64,000 nucleotides of DNA from Daphnia carinata. Lineage: Eukaryota; Arthropoda; Branchiopoda; Diplostraca; Daphniidae. Below, piece after piece: positions 30,601 through 43,462 of this stretch (its first letter is position 1; every line of letters starts with the position of its first letter). The position numbers were made by a program, and so were the translations under genes. The DNA lies in assembly GCF_022539665.2 (NCBI RefSeq), contig NC_081334.1, positions 8,960,424-9,024,423 on the forward strand, given 5' to 3'. The notes below the pieces were generated by a model. That model searched no databases and was not told the DNA's origin. It saw only the letters and a list, made by a program, of their open reading frames with translations.

Positions 30601-33600
30601 AAAGCAGGAAGGTTGGAAGACGAAATAGAAGGAAGGGGAGGGAAAGGTAATCAGAGAAAAGTTGAGGACGAATAGCGCCGACTACGCTTGGACGACGGGA
30701 CTGGTAAATAGCAATATATAAAACACATAATACTTCGTTAATGCTCGGTGATTGATAACGAGGCTGAATAGCTTCATAGATGGGCTCATCTTGATGAATA
30801 GTGGGTGGAGGAGGAGGTTTCTCAGTTGGTTCCGGTAAAGATGGAAACCCAAACGCTAACATGGAATCCGATATAGGCGATTCAAGAGACTCTAGAACAG
30901 GTGGAGGCGATGGTAGAGGAAACTCTTCATAATCTTTAGAAACTTCATTCCTAAAATACAAACAAACATCGACCATATGATGAATATTCCACGTTTTTTT
31001 TTCCCACGGTACGTACTCTCTTTCTCGAGAAACCAGTTCGATTTCCTCATCAAAACCAGAGGCCAATTCAGTCATCTGGTTTTCTATTTCTTCCAGCATA
31101 GCATTTTTCCCTCCGTCTGCGTGGACTTCCGACAAAAATGCAAAAAGGTTGTCTAGGTCAACATTTTCGGCAACAGCATTCGCCAATGTGTCCTCGAATG
31201 GATTGTGGGAACACGCTGTAGAAAATTTGGAGTTCAATTGCACCGAAAAATGCGATAAGGTGTGGAGATCGTTCTGCGTCGGGCGTTGAGGCACGTGACT
31301 ATTGCTCTCATCGGCAGAACTCTGAGATTGAAGACCAGTGTTATCCTTTCAATAAAAAAAAGCTGAGTAAATTTGTGTTCAATTTTTTCCTTAGAGTAAA
31401 TTAAACTAAAGTGCCAACTGTTACGCTCGACATGGAGCTTCGCGCAAACAGGTTCTGAGACTTTTTTAATGGTCTCATTTAACTTAAAACTGTAAACTGA
31501 ATTTTCAAATGTAAAATAAAGAACGATATAAATAACACATGAATACATTTGCTTTGAACTTAAATATTTTTTACCATAACAAATCTTATTTTATTTATTA
31601 TTAGAAGATTTGCTTTCCATCGTAAGCGTAACGTACAGTATTTGTCTTTCGAAAAACGCCTTGTTCTACTAACCTGGTCGCTAATTGATGAAACCTCTTC
31701 CAATGTCTCGGCAGCCTCAGTTTCTTGGGCAACTAACTTTTCCCTCTCTCGCTGTTTGGCCTCAATTTCTTCTACCCGGCGCATTTCTCGCAGGGCCATT
31801 GCTACCTCGCGTGCGAACATTCCACGTAGATGACTCTGAATGACAATCGCTGCCCGCCGCCTAAGTATAAATTTCAGCCGAAGTTGCCAACCTTTAAAGG
31901 CATGTTGAAGAACTAAGACAGCATTCCTCTTGTTTAAAAAGCAACGACGATCAACGAATCTTCTCCAACACGATTGCAATAAAACGGCAGACTGATTTAG
32001 GATGGAAATACGGGATGACTCTAAGGGCTCGTACACTTGTAACCGAAGGAACACTTTCCTCTTCCCAACCTGAAAAAAAAAGAAAAAAAAAAGAAATCAG
32101 TTAGTTGATCATGATGACGCATTATGAAACACGCAATTCCATTTGCTGGTGGTTTGACATTTGATGTAATATTTTTACGTTATTATTATTCTTTCAAATA
32201 CATTCTACCCCTTGAGCAATAGTAAATATTGGGAAACTGTCTTACCTGCCACTGATTAGTCGGGTAGTTTAAAGTTTTTAAAATCATATGGACACTTTCC
32301 TTGACACCCACGGGGAAGCGAATTCCTTTACAGAGGCACTTGTACGAGGAAATAAAAGAATCAAAATCGATATGAACAGGATAGCCTTCTCTACGTATAC
32401 GGATCAAATCGAGCATGCCTGAAAAAAAAAGGAAAAGTTCCTTAAAGTTTTAGTGTAATTTTATAAATATGTAATACCCAAATAACGAAGTTGATCCAAG
32501 ACCATAGGTTCATGAAATGTGTTGGCTAGTTTACCGGTGTTCGGCTTTATACAACGTACGTACCTTAAGATTTGCAAATCAAATGAAGCGTTAGAAAACC
32601 ATGTCACGAAAAAAAAAAAAAAATCCGTCTTAAATGTCTCTTAGTTAGATATCTGATTCAATTCTAAAAAAAGGTATTCACCATGGATTGGTTGACTGGA
32701 GCGACTGTACAAGCTGAGTAAGCTGAACGCGGAATGTATCACTTTTGGTAGGTTTCGCCTTGTTTGTTCCACGCGCGACAGTATTGGTCCCACAAGTAGT
32801 CTTGGACTGAGTTGGCATTTCCTACAACGACCCAATGAAGAAACGAATTAAAAGCCATAGCGAAAACAAAAAAAAATATTTGAGTAAAGTTAAACCTGAT
32901 TGGGAAGGCTAGTTAATTCTCGAACAACCGCTTTCGTTGAGCTAGTAAGGAGATCTAGAAAAACTTCTTGTTGAACATCACGGTTCTTGTCCACGAAGCC
33001 CGAAACATTGTACATTACAGCTCCTGCATAATGGCGAATTCCGAATTCTTGTTCCCATCGACGCCTATCATCACCTGGCGAAAACAGTACGGTTATTGTT
33101 CATAAAGAATGGTAAAAAATAATTTTCGAAAAATTAGTACCTTTTATATAATACGCATGATTTTCGAATTCAGCATGGAGGTTGGTGATGTATGAAAGAT
33201 CACCTGCAAACAATGAGAAAATGTAAGAATTTCTCCGTTCTCTCTCCGTATAGATGAATGCTTACATCCTTTGGGCATATGACATTGTTCAGAAAGTAGC
33301 TTGAGAATGCAAAGTGGAGGTTTTTCAATAAGCTCAACACATGCAGAATTGTCGGTAAACTGAATATGAGAGAACTGGATTTCTTCAGCAGAATAGAGTT
33401 CTTGTTCCAGAGCAAAAACATAATGATTGAAAAACCGATGAAGTTTTTCATTTGTATAATTAATGCACAACTGTTCAAACGAGTTTTGCTCAAAGTTCTC
33501 AAAGCCAAAAATATCTAAGATTCCTAGGAACCGGCTAGTGTTCTCTCCTGGACTCGTACACCGATTTATATGATGCAATAACCATGAAAAGGTGCGGGAA

Positions 33601-35722
33601 TATAAAATCCTGGCCATGGCATGCCTATTTTCGCGAGCCTATAGAATTAAATGTACTGAAGATTAAACAAAAACGACCCTAAAAGTTGTTTCAAAAATTT
33701 AAAGACCTCATGAAGTCGTAAAGGTATCTCCGTGACATTTCCACGAACGTTGATTTGTCGAAGGATAAGTACTTCTTTCAATTTGAAATCGTCATCGAGA
33801 TTTAGTCCCAGCAACTTAGCGATAATAATAACAATTTCTTCATCTTCACGTAGCAACTCACATTTTTCTCCATCTATATCCTAAAAGGTTGAGTGCTAAT
33901 TTTATTTTGGAAAATTAAGAACTAGTACAATTTAATTACTTTAAAACGGAGATTTCCAAGCCACAAAATTCCTGCGAGAACGGAGAATATGCTTTCTGTA
34001 TCTTGAATTGAAACCTGAAGAACGTTGAGGGCTAAACGAAGTCCGTCGAATTTTTTCGAGTCGTCCACTCCATTTATACTAGCACATCCACTTTGATTGA
34101 CATAATCATAATGCTTCCAAGATTTAAGCATCCAAAGATTGGACAATTCTTCATCATGCTATTGAAAGATCATAAATAGCATTAATCAAAATAAAACGAA
34201 AACCATTTCTTTACCTGGGCGGCAGCAAGTAGCTGATAAAAAACATGGTAATTCCGCTCCCCTTTGCTTTATTGAAGTAAACAAAATATAAAATTAAATT
34301 GGCAGTTGTTTTGCGTTGGAAAGGAGACTGCATGTCATGGATTTCCACCAAATGAATTTATCGCCCGCAATCAAAACACTAGTCTCACATGATGGTCCAT
34401 GATAGTATGACTAATTTAGTCATACTATTATGGTTGGACGATTAGCTCTCTCGACATCAAAATGAAATACGAAAACAATTGGATATATGGGCGGGAAATT
34501 TTTCGTTTCACAAGTTCTTCTTTTTGAACTAACCTTTGAACGGTAATGCGAGATAACTCAAGAAGGTAATCTTGAATAACACATCCACTGATTTTGACAT
34601 GAGGATCAAAACAGACTTGCATGAATTTTCCAAAACGGGATGAATTATCATTGCGGACTGTTTTGGCATTGCCTGAAAAATACGAAAAAATTAATCTGCA
34701 AATAACACATAGAAAACTACCCTGTTCTTACCAAAAGCTTCAAGAATAGTATTTGCTTCAATAATCTGATGTTGAACCCATGTGCTAATGTTAGAAGTAA
34801 CTGAGCATAAATAGTTCAACACAAATTTAGCAGTTTCCGTTTTTCCAGCTCCACTTTCACCACTAATAACAACTGATTGGTTAATAGCCTGATGCTGAAG
34901 TGATGTAAATGCTGATTCTGTTAGAAGATAGACATGAGGTTCTTTCGTAGTTGTTTCATGTTTTCTCTGGTAGCGTTCAACATAGTCCTTTAATACAAAA
35001 GATTGTTAGGGAATAATTTTGAAAAAAGAGCCAGTTAATTACCAATCCATAAATTGGTAGATCTTTGTAAGGATTGACAGCAATAAGGATGGTGCCAGCA
35101 CAAGTCTACAAAATATAAATTAGTATCACAAAATATAGTTAACTTGTGTGGTCAATTAGTTACATAAATTTCATCTCTTTTGTATCGAGTCTTGAGATTT
35201 AGGTTAATGCCCCTTTCGTCAATATTGGATATCAAAGTCAAATCGGATACACCATCCTCTGGGTGGGATCCTAATATGACCCAAAAATTACATGTTATTA
35301 TTAAAATGAAAATAAATAATTAGTAGTTAAACATCTAATTCTGTAAAAACAACATTATAACACACACATTTTAAAAAATGGAAATATAACACAAACACCA
35401 TAAGCAAAGTTTATCAAATAATAAAACAGAAATCATCTCAATTAATAATCATACACAATGAGAATGGAAATGCAAAGCACCTTCATCACAAACTTTGGCC
35501 ATGAATGAAAAATATCAACACTGCTGGAAATGACTACGAAGAAAAATTTAAATGATTCTACAGTACCAACAGCTTAGAGACTACTACATGGCTTTATCTA
35601 GACAGATATAAGCCTTTCATAAAACCAGGAAACCAATGTGCCATTTCCTGTTGGGAAAACAAAATTATCAAGAATATGACTATCTTACCATTAATTTTGC
35701 ACCTCGTTAACGAAGTTTCCAT
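24638..35722 (-). CDS. Unconventional myosin with two MyTH4-FERM tandems (class XXII-like)
   Basis: An actin motor of the filopodial MyTH4-FERM group. Thirty-seven exons join in frame to 2151 residues, from ATG 35722 to TGA 24638-24640. Motor (about 12-690) has the P-loop GESGAGKT (111-118), SSRFGKF, and DIFGFE of the relay region. About three IQ-like motifs follow (705-770), then a Pro/acidic linker (about 820-1000). MyTH4-1 is about 1050-1240 ([18 protein letters not shown]), FERM-1 1241-1600, MyTH4-2 1670-1815 ([19 protein letters not shown]) and FERM-2 1830-2140. The roughly 70-residue linker between FERM-1 and MyTH4-2 has no SH3 domain, unlike class VII, hence class XXII-like; class assignment needs a tree. 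Main exons include 34732-34987, 33266-33638, 31674-32069 and 26405-27304 (900 bp). One intron (25304-25224) seems to start with GC. Confidence 0.93.
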
Positions 35723-37316
35723 TGTTTAGCTTAGAGAAATGGCATTATACGTTTAAAATGGTGACTAATCGCTGAAATAACGAAATTTCTCCCACTATTT
35801 TCAAAATTGAATCAAAATTGAAGAACATAGCATTACTGTCGCAAAGAAAAACGACAAAAAGCAGCAGACGATACAGAAAGTAGTTGACAGCCGAGAAAAC
35901 TATAATGAAACCCGAAGTAAAATAAAATAAAAACAATTACAATTCAAGAGCCAAAACTGGACTATGCATAAGGCCAAAGAACTATCAAACGTAGAGTCCC
36001 GTTTTGCCGAAATTTTATTTTTGCTCTGCTTCTGATTTGCCTGTAAAAGTTGGACAAAAAGTGGGATTCTTCCTGTGTTACCGTAAAATCTAGTTAATCG
36101 CGCCAAAGGTGCATTATTTTAATTTATTTTAATTTCTTACTAGAATACCAATGTGTCCCGCAGTAATAACCAGCTTCTAACAGAACCCCGCCTAGTGGCT
36201 CTGCATACTAGGAATATTGGTAGATGTTATTCCATATGTTACTAATTATATGTTATTAAAGGTAATTAGGTAAGTCAGTTATCAAGAATGGTTACACTGG
36301 GAACATTATTTTGGTGATTCATCTATGTTATAAATTTCAATACTTCTTTTTTTTGGCACGAACAATAATTGTACCATTTCCTGTTTTTTTTATCTGCTGA
36401 GATTAGAAGTTTAACAATTCGGCCATGAAGTTACCTGTTGTGGGTTAAACATTCTGTGACAACAGCGATGCTGATTTTATTGTTTTATTAGTGATCTTTT
36501 ATTCGCATTGAAATTGTTTCTTTGGAAGTAATTTAAAATGGGACTGGAGAGCGCATTAATTAAAATGAATACTCTTTATGAAATGGATCGCGGTACATTT
36601 CTACAAGCGACTTACAGACTACAGAAAAGCATTCTAAGAATTTCATGTTCTAAAAAATTTCAGACCTTATGAATTTATAAATTAAGCAATAGCCATGGAC
36701 GTACAAACATGCCCGCTAGGTTGCAGGCTTAACAATTCGCCGATTGGTATTGAAATTCACTATGCACTTGATGGGCCAGTAAAAAGTCAGATATTTCACA
36801 AAACCATTATTTTGTTATTGGAATTTAGGCAATTTATTAGTCCATTATCTCATTTACGATTCTTCATTTTAAGATTTTAGCATTTAATCTATATTGTAGA
36901 GTAGGCTCCGTAATGAGTAACGCAATGCGTTTTTCAAATCGAATTGGACATACAGCAACAACAAATTAAGCCAGTTTTATTATTGTTCTACAAAAGGGCC
37001 TTAAGATTAGATTAGTTTTAATATTCTACATACAGCATTACTCTACCGCGTGATTTTTAAAACAGCAATAACGTTCTCTTCTCGTTCAATTGTAGTTTGA
37101 AATATGACCGTTAGATAGCTTAAGTTGCCGCTAGAAGTCCGAGTTTAGCAATGGAATGCCGGCCTTGTCAGGTCTAGTGGGCCAATGGATTAAGGTCTTC
37201 CTCGCGCATCGTGCTTCTCTTGTCAATTCACACGTTTCAGACCTCCATCAGGCTTTGCATTAGCTAGGAAGACGCGCTTCCCATTTCTTTCCAGTTTAGT
37301 TTGACGGAGTTCTGTT
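35723..37316. other. Divergent intergenic region (myosin and Nopp140 promoters)
   Basis: The two flanking genes start in opposite directions, so this 1.6 kb should hold both promoters and 5' untranslated sequence. A pyrimidine-rich stretch ending in ccagtttagt lies about 25 bp before the Nopp140 ATG. No coding exon is supported. Confidence 0.5.
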
Positions 37317-40300
37317 ATGGCTTCAAATATTAGTGATACTGCGGCTGCCGCATTTGTTTATTCATATCTTCAAGAAAAGGATCCAAATTATGCCGAAGCT
37401 TTTAAGAAAAAAACTAATGCAGTAAGATATAATTCTTTTCTGTTTTACACGTGCTCTTGGTATCTAGAACCACGTGGTCGTGTTCATGGGTATCTAGCTT
37501 TAGACTAACCGCGTTTTGTTTATGGGTAGTGTATTATGCTCGATGGTTTTAATTGTGTTTCTAAGTTTTTCAATTTACAAGATGACAAGTGTGATTTATG
37601 TTTATAGCCAACACTTCTCAAAGGATCACCTTCTCTAAAAGATGTCATCGAACATTTTCAAAAGTTAGTCTATTTGTTTATGATTTATATTGAATGTTGT
37701 TTCCAATATTGTGTGATCGTTTTTTGCTTACAGAACATCCCCTTTGAAGAGACGGATTTCACTTGAAAACATGCCATCGTCAAAAAAGTTGAAAACTGAA
37801 AGTAGTGACAGTGAGTCTGGTAAGATGCAAAAAATTTTTCACTCTTGCACATTACAATAAAATCATGGCTATCTTCTGGTCTTCTATTACTGATCTATTA
37901 CTCTTATTAGATTCTGGAATGGATGAAGCAAAACCCCCCCAAGTAACCAGGAATGGAGTGTCACCAAAGGCAAATGTCGTGGCTAAACCAGTTGCAAGTT
38001 CATCTAGTGAAAGTGATTCTTCTGACGAAGAAGTTCCAGCCACTAAAGCCACACCTGTTAAAATGTTAAACAAGCCTCAGGTGACCCCTGCAAAAGCTGT
38101 TGTACCGAAAAAAACTGATTCTAGTTCTTCAGACTCTGAGTCAGACTCCAGCGAAGAGGTTTGTTTCCTGACTTTCCATTGTTGAGTTTTAACTAAGGTT
38201 GTATGCTAACAGGAAGCTCCCAAACCAGCGAATGGGCCTAAAGCTGCAGTCAAAATCACAGCAACTGCTACACAAATTCCTAAGAAGGCTGAATCTTCTT
38301 CGGAAGAATCAGATAGTGAAGGTGAATCAGCACAAGTAACAGAAAAGAAAACCCCAGTTAAGATAGTAAATAAGCCACAGACACCTGCTGCAAAAGCTGT
38401 AGCTGCTCAGAAAAAATCTGATTCAAGTTCTTCTGATTCAGATTCAGACTCTAGTGAAGAGGTTGGTTTCCTGATTGTTTATGTTTGATTTCAAATTAAT
38501 GTTGTCTGCTAATAGGAACCTCCAAAACAGGCAAATGGGGTCAAAGCTGCTCCGAAGATTGCAGTGCCCGCTAAACAGGTACCTAAGAAAGTAGAATCTT
38601 CTTCAGAAGAATCTGATAGTGAAGATGAGATGCCACAAGCAAAACCAAATAAACCTGCAGTCAACGTACAACCCAAGTTAATTCAGAAGACGGTAAAAGA
38701 ATCCAGTTCTGATGAATCTGACAGCTCAGAGGATGAAGTACCAGCCAAGCCAGTGGTGAAAACAGTAGTGGCTAAACCAACTCGTAAAAATGAAGAGAGT
38801 TCTGAAGAATCGGACAGCTCGGAAGATGACACAATTAAGCCAACCCCCGCTGCATCTACGCCTGCAAAAACTCCAGCCAAACCTCCAGCCAAACCAACAC
38901 CAAAGCAGGAGAGTTCAGAAGATTCAGATAGTTCTGAGGATGGAAAACCGATCCAAAAAGCGGTCGCTGCTAAGTCGGCAGTTAAACTTCCACCTAAGAA
39001 AGCGCAGAGTTCAGAAGATTCAGACAGCTCAGATGTCGATTCAACACCAACAACTGCCATTAAAAAAGTGATTGCGCCAGTTAAACAACAAGATTCAAGT
39101 TCGGAGGAGTCTAGCGATGAGGAACCTGCATCAAAACCCGTGCCGAAGGCAGTTACACCCAAGCCTGTTTCCTCTAAAGTTGCCGAAAGTAGCGAAGATT
39201 CTGAGGAGAGCTCCGATGAAGAAATGTCTACGCCATTGAAAAATACCCCAAAAGCGGCAACAGACGTACGAATCGGTACTCCCCAACATGCTGATCAGGT
39301 AAACTTTTTTCTAACCTAACAAAAGAAAAACAAGTGAAATTTCAGCTCGATTTAATTTTTAGAAAACACCTACGCATAATACATCTGGTACATTTAGTAA
39401 GGTAAGCACCTCAAAATATTTTTTCTCAGCTTTGCAAATTTGTTTAAAACTCGCGTACTAATTGATTGTGCTGCATAGAGTCCTAGCGCTGTAGCTTCCA
39501 CTACACCGAAAGACCTAAACAGGTCTGCAAACGGTGGAAGTGCACGCAGAACGGTAAATATTTAGTCGTGTGTATTTTGCACCATGTTTGCTAATGAAAA
39601 TTGTACACAGCCCAACACACCGTTTCGCCGCGTCCGAGAAGAAGAAATTGAAATAGACCAGAAATTCACAGATAATTCATTTAATGCTAAGGTAACTTTC
39701 AGCTTTCGTGTGTGGTGTACCGTTACCCGAGGAGTAAGCGAGCCCTTCTGCGCATCAAGCCGTTCGTCTTTTGGAAATTACTAATGATCAGTTCTTTTTT
39801 TGATTGGCATTCTTAGTAACTTCTGCCGTTCCTCAGTTGTCTTGTTTATTTGTTTTGTAGACACCATTTATTGACGGCTTGTTTTGCGTAGGAGGAAGAG
39901 GCTGGTGGTGAGGACGTAGCTGCGAGACCCGGATTTGGATTTGGAAGGGGAGGCGGACAAAATGGGTTTGGTAACAGGGGAAGAGGTGAATCTGGCGATC
40001 GCGGCGGATTTCACCGTGGTCGTGGAAGCGGAGGATTTGGTGGACGTGGGAATGGAGGAAGAGGTGGCCGTGGTGGGTTTTCCAGAGATGGAGGTGCGGA
40101 GCAGGATGGGGCTTCGCCTAGGACATTCGGGGGTTTTAGAGGAGGCTTTGGTGGGTCAAACCGTGGCAGCGAAGGCGGTTTTAGAGGTGGGCGTGGGGGA
40201 TTTTCCCGACCAGAAGGAGACGCTCAAGCCGGAGATGCTACGAATAACGACGGTGGTAATCGTCGAGGAGGATTTGGCGGCGGCTTTGGTGGTCGAGGTG

Positions 40301-40688
40301 GTTTTAGGGGTGGAAACAGTGGGTCAGATAGAGGACGTGGTGGCGGTTTCCGTGGTGGGAGAGGTTTTGGCAACAGAGGCTCTTCCGGCCCTAGTATTCA
40401 AGCGAACTCCTCGGGTACGGGTGTAAACAAGAAAATGGTGTTTGAGTAGTAGATAAAGTTGATTGTGAGTCTTCAAAATTTTACTTGTTTATGATTTGCG
40501 AAGAATGACACTAATCTATTTAAAATTTTCAGAGAGGCGCAGTGGGTTCATGGGGAGAGCGGGCCAACCAAGATTTAATACACACCAAGGGCAAGAGTTT
40601 TCGACATGAAAAGACGAAGAAAAAGCGAGGAAGTTACAGGGGTGGGGCCATTTCATTCGAAGTGAACTCCATCCGTTTTGACGAGTGA
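37317..40688 (+). CDS. Nopp140: Nucleolar phosphoprotein Nopp140 (NOLC1 homologue), two C-terminal forms
   Basis: A chaperone of box C/D and H/ACA snoRNPs that shuttles between nucleolus and Cajal bodies. Common exons are 37317-37421, 37608-37663, 37734-37819, 37911-38158, 38213-38461, 38516-39298, 39363-39401, 39479-39553 and 39611-39691 (574 codons). The N-terminus resembles the family's LisH-like segment. The centre alternates acidic serine clusters (such as [12 protein letters not shown]) with Lys/Pro/Ala-rich basic stretches, the Nopp140 hallmark and a dense set of casein kinase 2 sites. After FTDNSFNAK the frame may enter either the RGG exon (39892-40449, total 759 residues) or the SRP40-type exon (40533-40688, total 625). 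The last part of the shorter form is almost identical to vertebrate NOLC1. Confidence 0.95.
39892..40449 (+). CDS. Nopp140 alternative last exon, RGG form
   Basis: A phase-0 exon of 185 codons plus TAG, dominated by Gly, Arg and Phe in RGG/GRGGF repeats, ending NKKMVFE. RGG domains bind RNA and are usually arginine-methylated and nucleolar. Drosophila Nopp140 has the equivalent Nopp140-RGG isoform. Its stop codon makes it a terminal coding exon, so the SRP40 exon downstream must be reached by skipping it. Confidence 0.88.
   Translation, partial: EEEAGGEDVAARPGFGFGRGGGQNGFGNRGRGESGDRGGFHRGRGSGGFGGRGNGGRGGRGGFSRDGGAEQDGASPRTFGGFRGGFGGSNRGSEGGFRGGRGGFSRPEGDAQAGDATNNDGGNRRGGFGGGFGGRGGFRGGNSGSDRGRGGGFRGGRGFGNRGSSGPSIQANSSGTGVNKKMVFE
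40533..40688 (+). CDS. Nopp140 alternative last exon, SRP40 C-terminal domain
   Basis: A phase-0 exon behind a TTTTCAG acceptor, 51 codons plus TGA. It contains [20 protein letters not shown] and [14 protein letters not shown], the highly conserved SRP40/NOLC1 C-terminal domain. It connects directly to the NAK end of exon 39611-39691, reproducing the NAKRGA context of vertebrate NOLC1. Confidence 0.92.
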   Translation, partial: RGAVGSWGERANQDLIHTKGKSFRHEKTKKKRGSYRGGAISFEVNSIRFDE

Positions 40689-43462
40689 TGTCTCAATCAG
40701 TTGTTTTCAGACCCGTTTTAATTTCATCAGTTCATGCTACCGTGACAAAGTTGTAGTTTGTCAATGTCAACATATTACAAACTTGACATCGGAAGTTCAC
40801 TACATCGAATTTTATCTTTAATTCCGAAGTAAGCAATGGACGTTGAAGTTTAACAGATAAATATTTTGGCAGTAGGCGTTAAGAATTTATAGATGTTATA
40901 AGCAGTCATTTCATTTTGGTAGAGCACGACAATATGGGCGTCACGTTTAAATGAGTGGCCATCGCTTTGTGGAAATGCAGCGAGATTTTGAGATGAAGTT
41001 AATTTTCTGCCTAGCCATTTTTAAGGCCATTTGTTTTGCACGTTGCAGGTTATTTGCCATAATTTAGACCTAATCTCTGCTTTTCCAAGTGTAGACGTCG
41101 CTTATAGCGAATCATGGTGGTATCACAGGAATCTGTGTAATTAGTGACTGATAATGGTACAAACTATTATAGCAAACTGATCGAAATCGTAAAATAGGAG
41201 ATCTTTAAACCCGTTTCAGGTTCGCTAATGGGACTCTTCCTCAATTACATTTTCTCCTTTCCCTCAGTCCACCAAAAAAAAAATCCTATCAAGAACGAGA
41301 AGTTTAATTCACAAGAAGTTATTGCATGTGAGTCAATCGTCAGTATTCATGTATGGGGTATGGAAGGTGCCGTTCATGTTCGATAGAAACAAATCGCCCA
41401 TTGATGAAGGTGGCCACGTCGTTTTGGGATACAGCGTAGTTGATCCGGTTTTAAACAGCGACAGGCGTAGTAGGAACAAGCGTCGGGAAAAATGTTGCAA
41501 TTGAGAATCTTGGTTAAATGTCAGGCATCTTCTATGGATTGTCGGAAACCTCCCTGAATAGCCGCCATCTGATGGGAAAGAATTATTTTTTTAAGCTTCT
41601 TCTAGCTGCCAACTTCCCCGGTCTGGCGAGCGTTGCCAGTGGCTTAGTGTGATTTCCGCGGGTAGGTGACGTGGGTTTTTTGCCGATTATTAAAGCTAAA
41701 CTGCCAGTTTAAAACTGGCTGCTTGGAACCGCGCAAGGGACTGCTTTCTCTCGATCGCGTTGCAGAACTGTTGCAGGATCTGTGACATTGGACGGTTATT
41801 CGGTCAATTACAGACAGGAGCTTTAATTACCACTAAAACCGTTGCCGTTAAAGATTCAGGTTTTAGATTTTATAAATTGTTACATTATGCTGGAAAGATG
41901 TCTCTTCTTCGTACGGGATAGTTACTATATGTTTCGGCACTATCGTGAATCGGAATTCGTTGGGTTCGTCGTAGGGTTGAGAGTCGGCTATTTATGGAAA
42001 AAGACTTCTTCAACGCTGGCATGAAAGAACCAAGATCGAGATTTTTTATTTCTTAAAATTGAGCACAGCTCGAATAGACTAATAACGAATGCCGAATCGT
42101 AGAAACTAGAATTTCTGCCTGAAATAGTTGGAGGAAAGTTAACGTGGGAGGCATGAGGGCTCGGCCCGGGTATCCAACATCTTACTACCGGAAAATGCTG
42201 GTGCTACATTAAAAAAAATTATTTTCTTGCAGCCTTTTTTTAGATTGCCGTCAATACCTTCCAGTCGTAACCGTGTTTCAAGCATTCGGGGCCGTGCCCT
42301 TGGAGGAATAAGGCGAAAGCGGAAAAACTAAAGAATTAATTTACTTACCCTTAGTTCTCTCGTAAACCTTTCTAGTTTTGCTGGAATTTGAAGCTTACTC
42401 TACGTTTACTTAAAAACAATGTTTAACAAATAATGACTAAAAATTATGATTGATTTAACAGGCAGCGTGATGTTCGATTTAGTACATTCAGGTACTGTGA
42501 TTGTGGCGGGACATGTTTGTTTGATAATATTTAAATACAAAGCATAGAATAAATTTTCAATTTCAATGAGATCCCTCTCCCCCGTACGACTTGGCACTAA
42601 CTAGCTGAAACCCAGTTTACTACCGGAAGTTACGAGTACGACACACGTAAAATACATATTTTTTTCTAGCCTAGCGCCAGTACCTTCCGGGTGAAAGCCG
42701 AGTCTCAGATAATCGAGACCGAGTCCTATTCCCTCCTTCAAAAATTTGGATCAGAAACTATTTTGTAAATGGCAACGGTTTGGTCAAACGGGACAATTTA
42801 AATATCGGCGCTGTTAAGCTTTTATGGGACTTATCTGAAATACTCAACTTAACTTCTAGTAAAAATAGATTTTCAAGTTAAAAAATGTGATTTGTACGTA
42901 GAATTGTTCGGTCCACGATGGTCCATGTTATTAATAACCCTATCTTATTTCTTAATAATAAAAAAAATTAAGAAGGAAGGCAGTTGAGAATTTTTTTTGG
43001 TAAAAAAATGTTGCAATAATTCCTTCTGCAACTTTTTCTGTTCTTATTTTCTTTTTTTGCAGGCGTCATCAGTTAGATCATTTTTAACATTCACTTGAAG
43101 CTGAATTGCACGCGCCCTGCCTTGGACCCTGTTTTTAGTTCCCATTGGAGCATTTTTCTTTAACCATTATTGTGGTGCTCTGAAACCGCACATGTTGCGT
43201 TAGGAATTTTTCAGCATATCTATAACTTTTCTTCTACTGTCTACTAATCTTTGCTTATCTATGTACCTATCTGCGAATGTAAACTTTCCAAACAAATATT
43301 CCTTTGAGTAACCCGAAAATTTCTATAGAAAAATTCGAGAAATCACAGCAATATGTGAATGACAGTATTTTTTTAAAAATAAAATTAAACTCAAAGAAAG
43401 AAAAACTTTACGTGTAATGCCAAATCAAACCAGAAAAATAATGCTATACATAAATGTGTGAG
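40689..43462. other. Convergent intergenic region
   Basis: The Nopp140 and TAF3 genes end towards each other here, so it holds both 3' untranslated regions. A short perfect palindrome (gccagttt-a-aaactggc, near 41703-41719) could form a hairpin. Nothing else is recognised; longer open frames show no coding character. Confidence 0.45.

Noticed and set aside
38683-39162. 159-codon minus-strand frame opposite Nopp140
   Set aside because: It is the mirror of the Ser/Glu repeats of the real plus-strand exon and has no splice or family support.
39935-40426. 163-codon plus-strand frame in the RGG exon
   Set aside because: A shifted frame of the Gly/Arg-rich exon; the RGG frame is the one that joins the upstream exon in phase.
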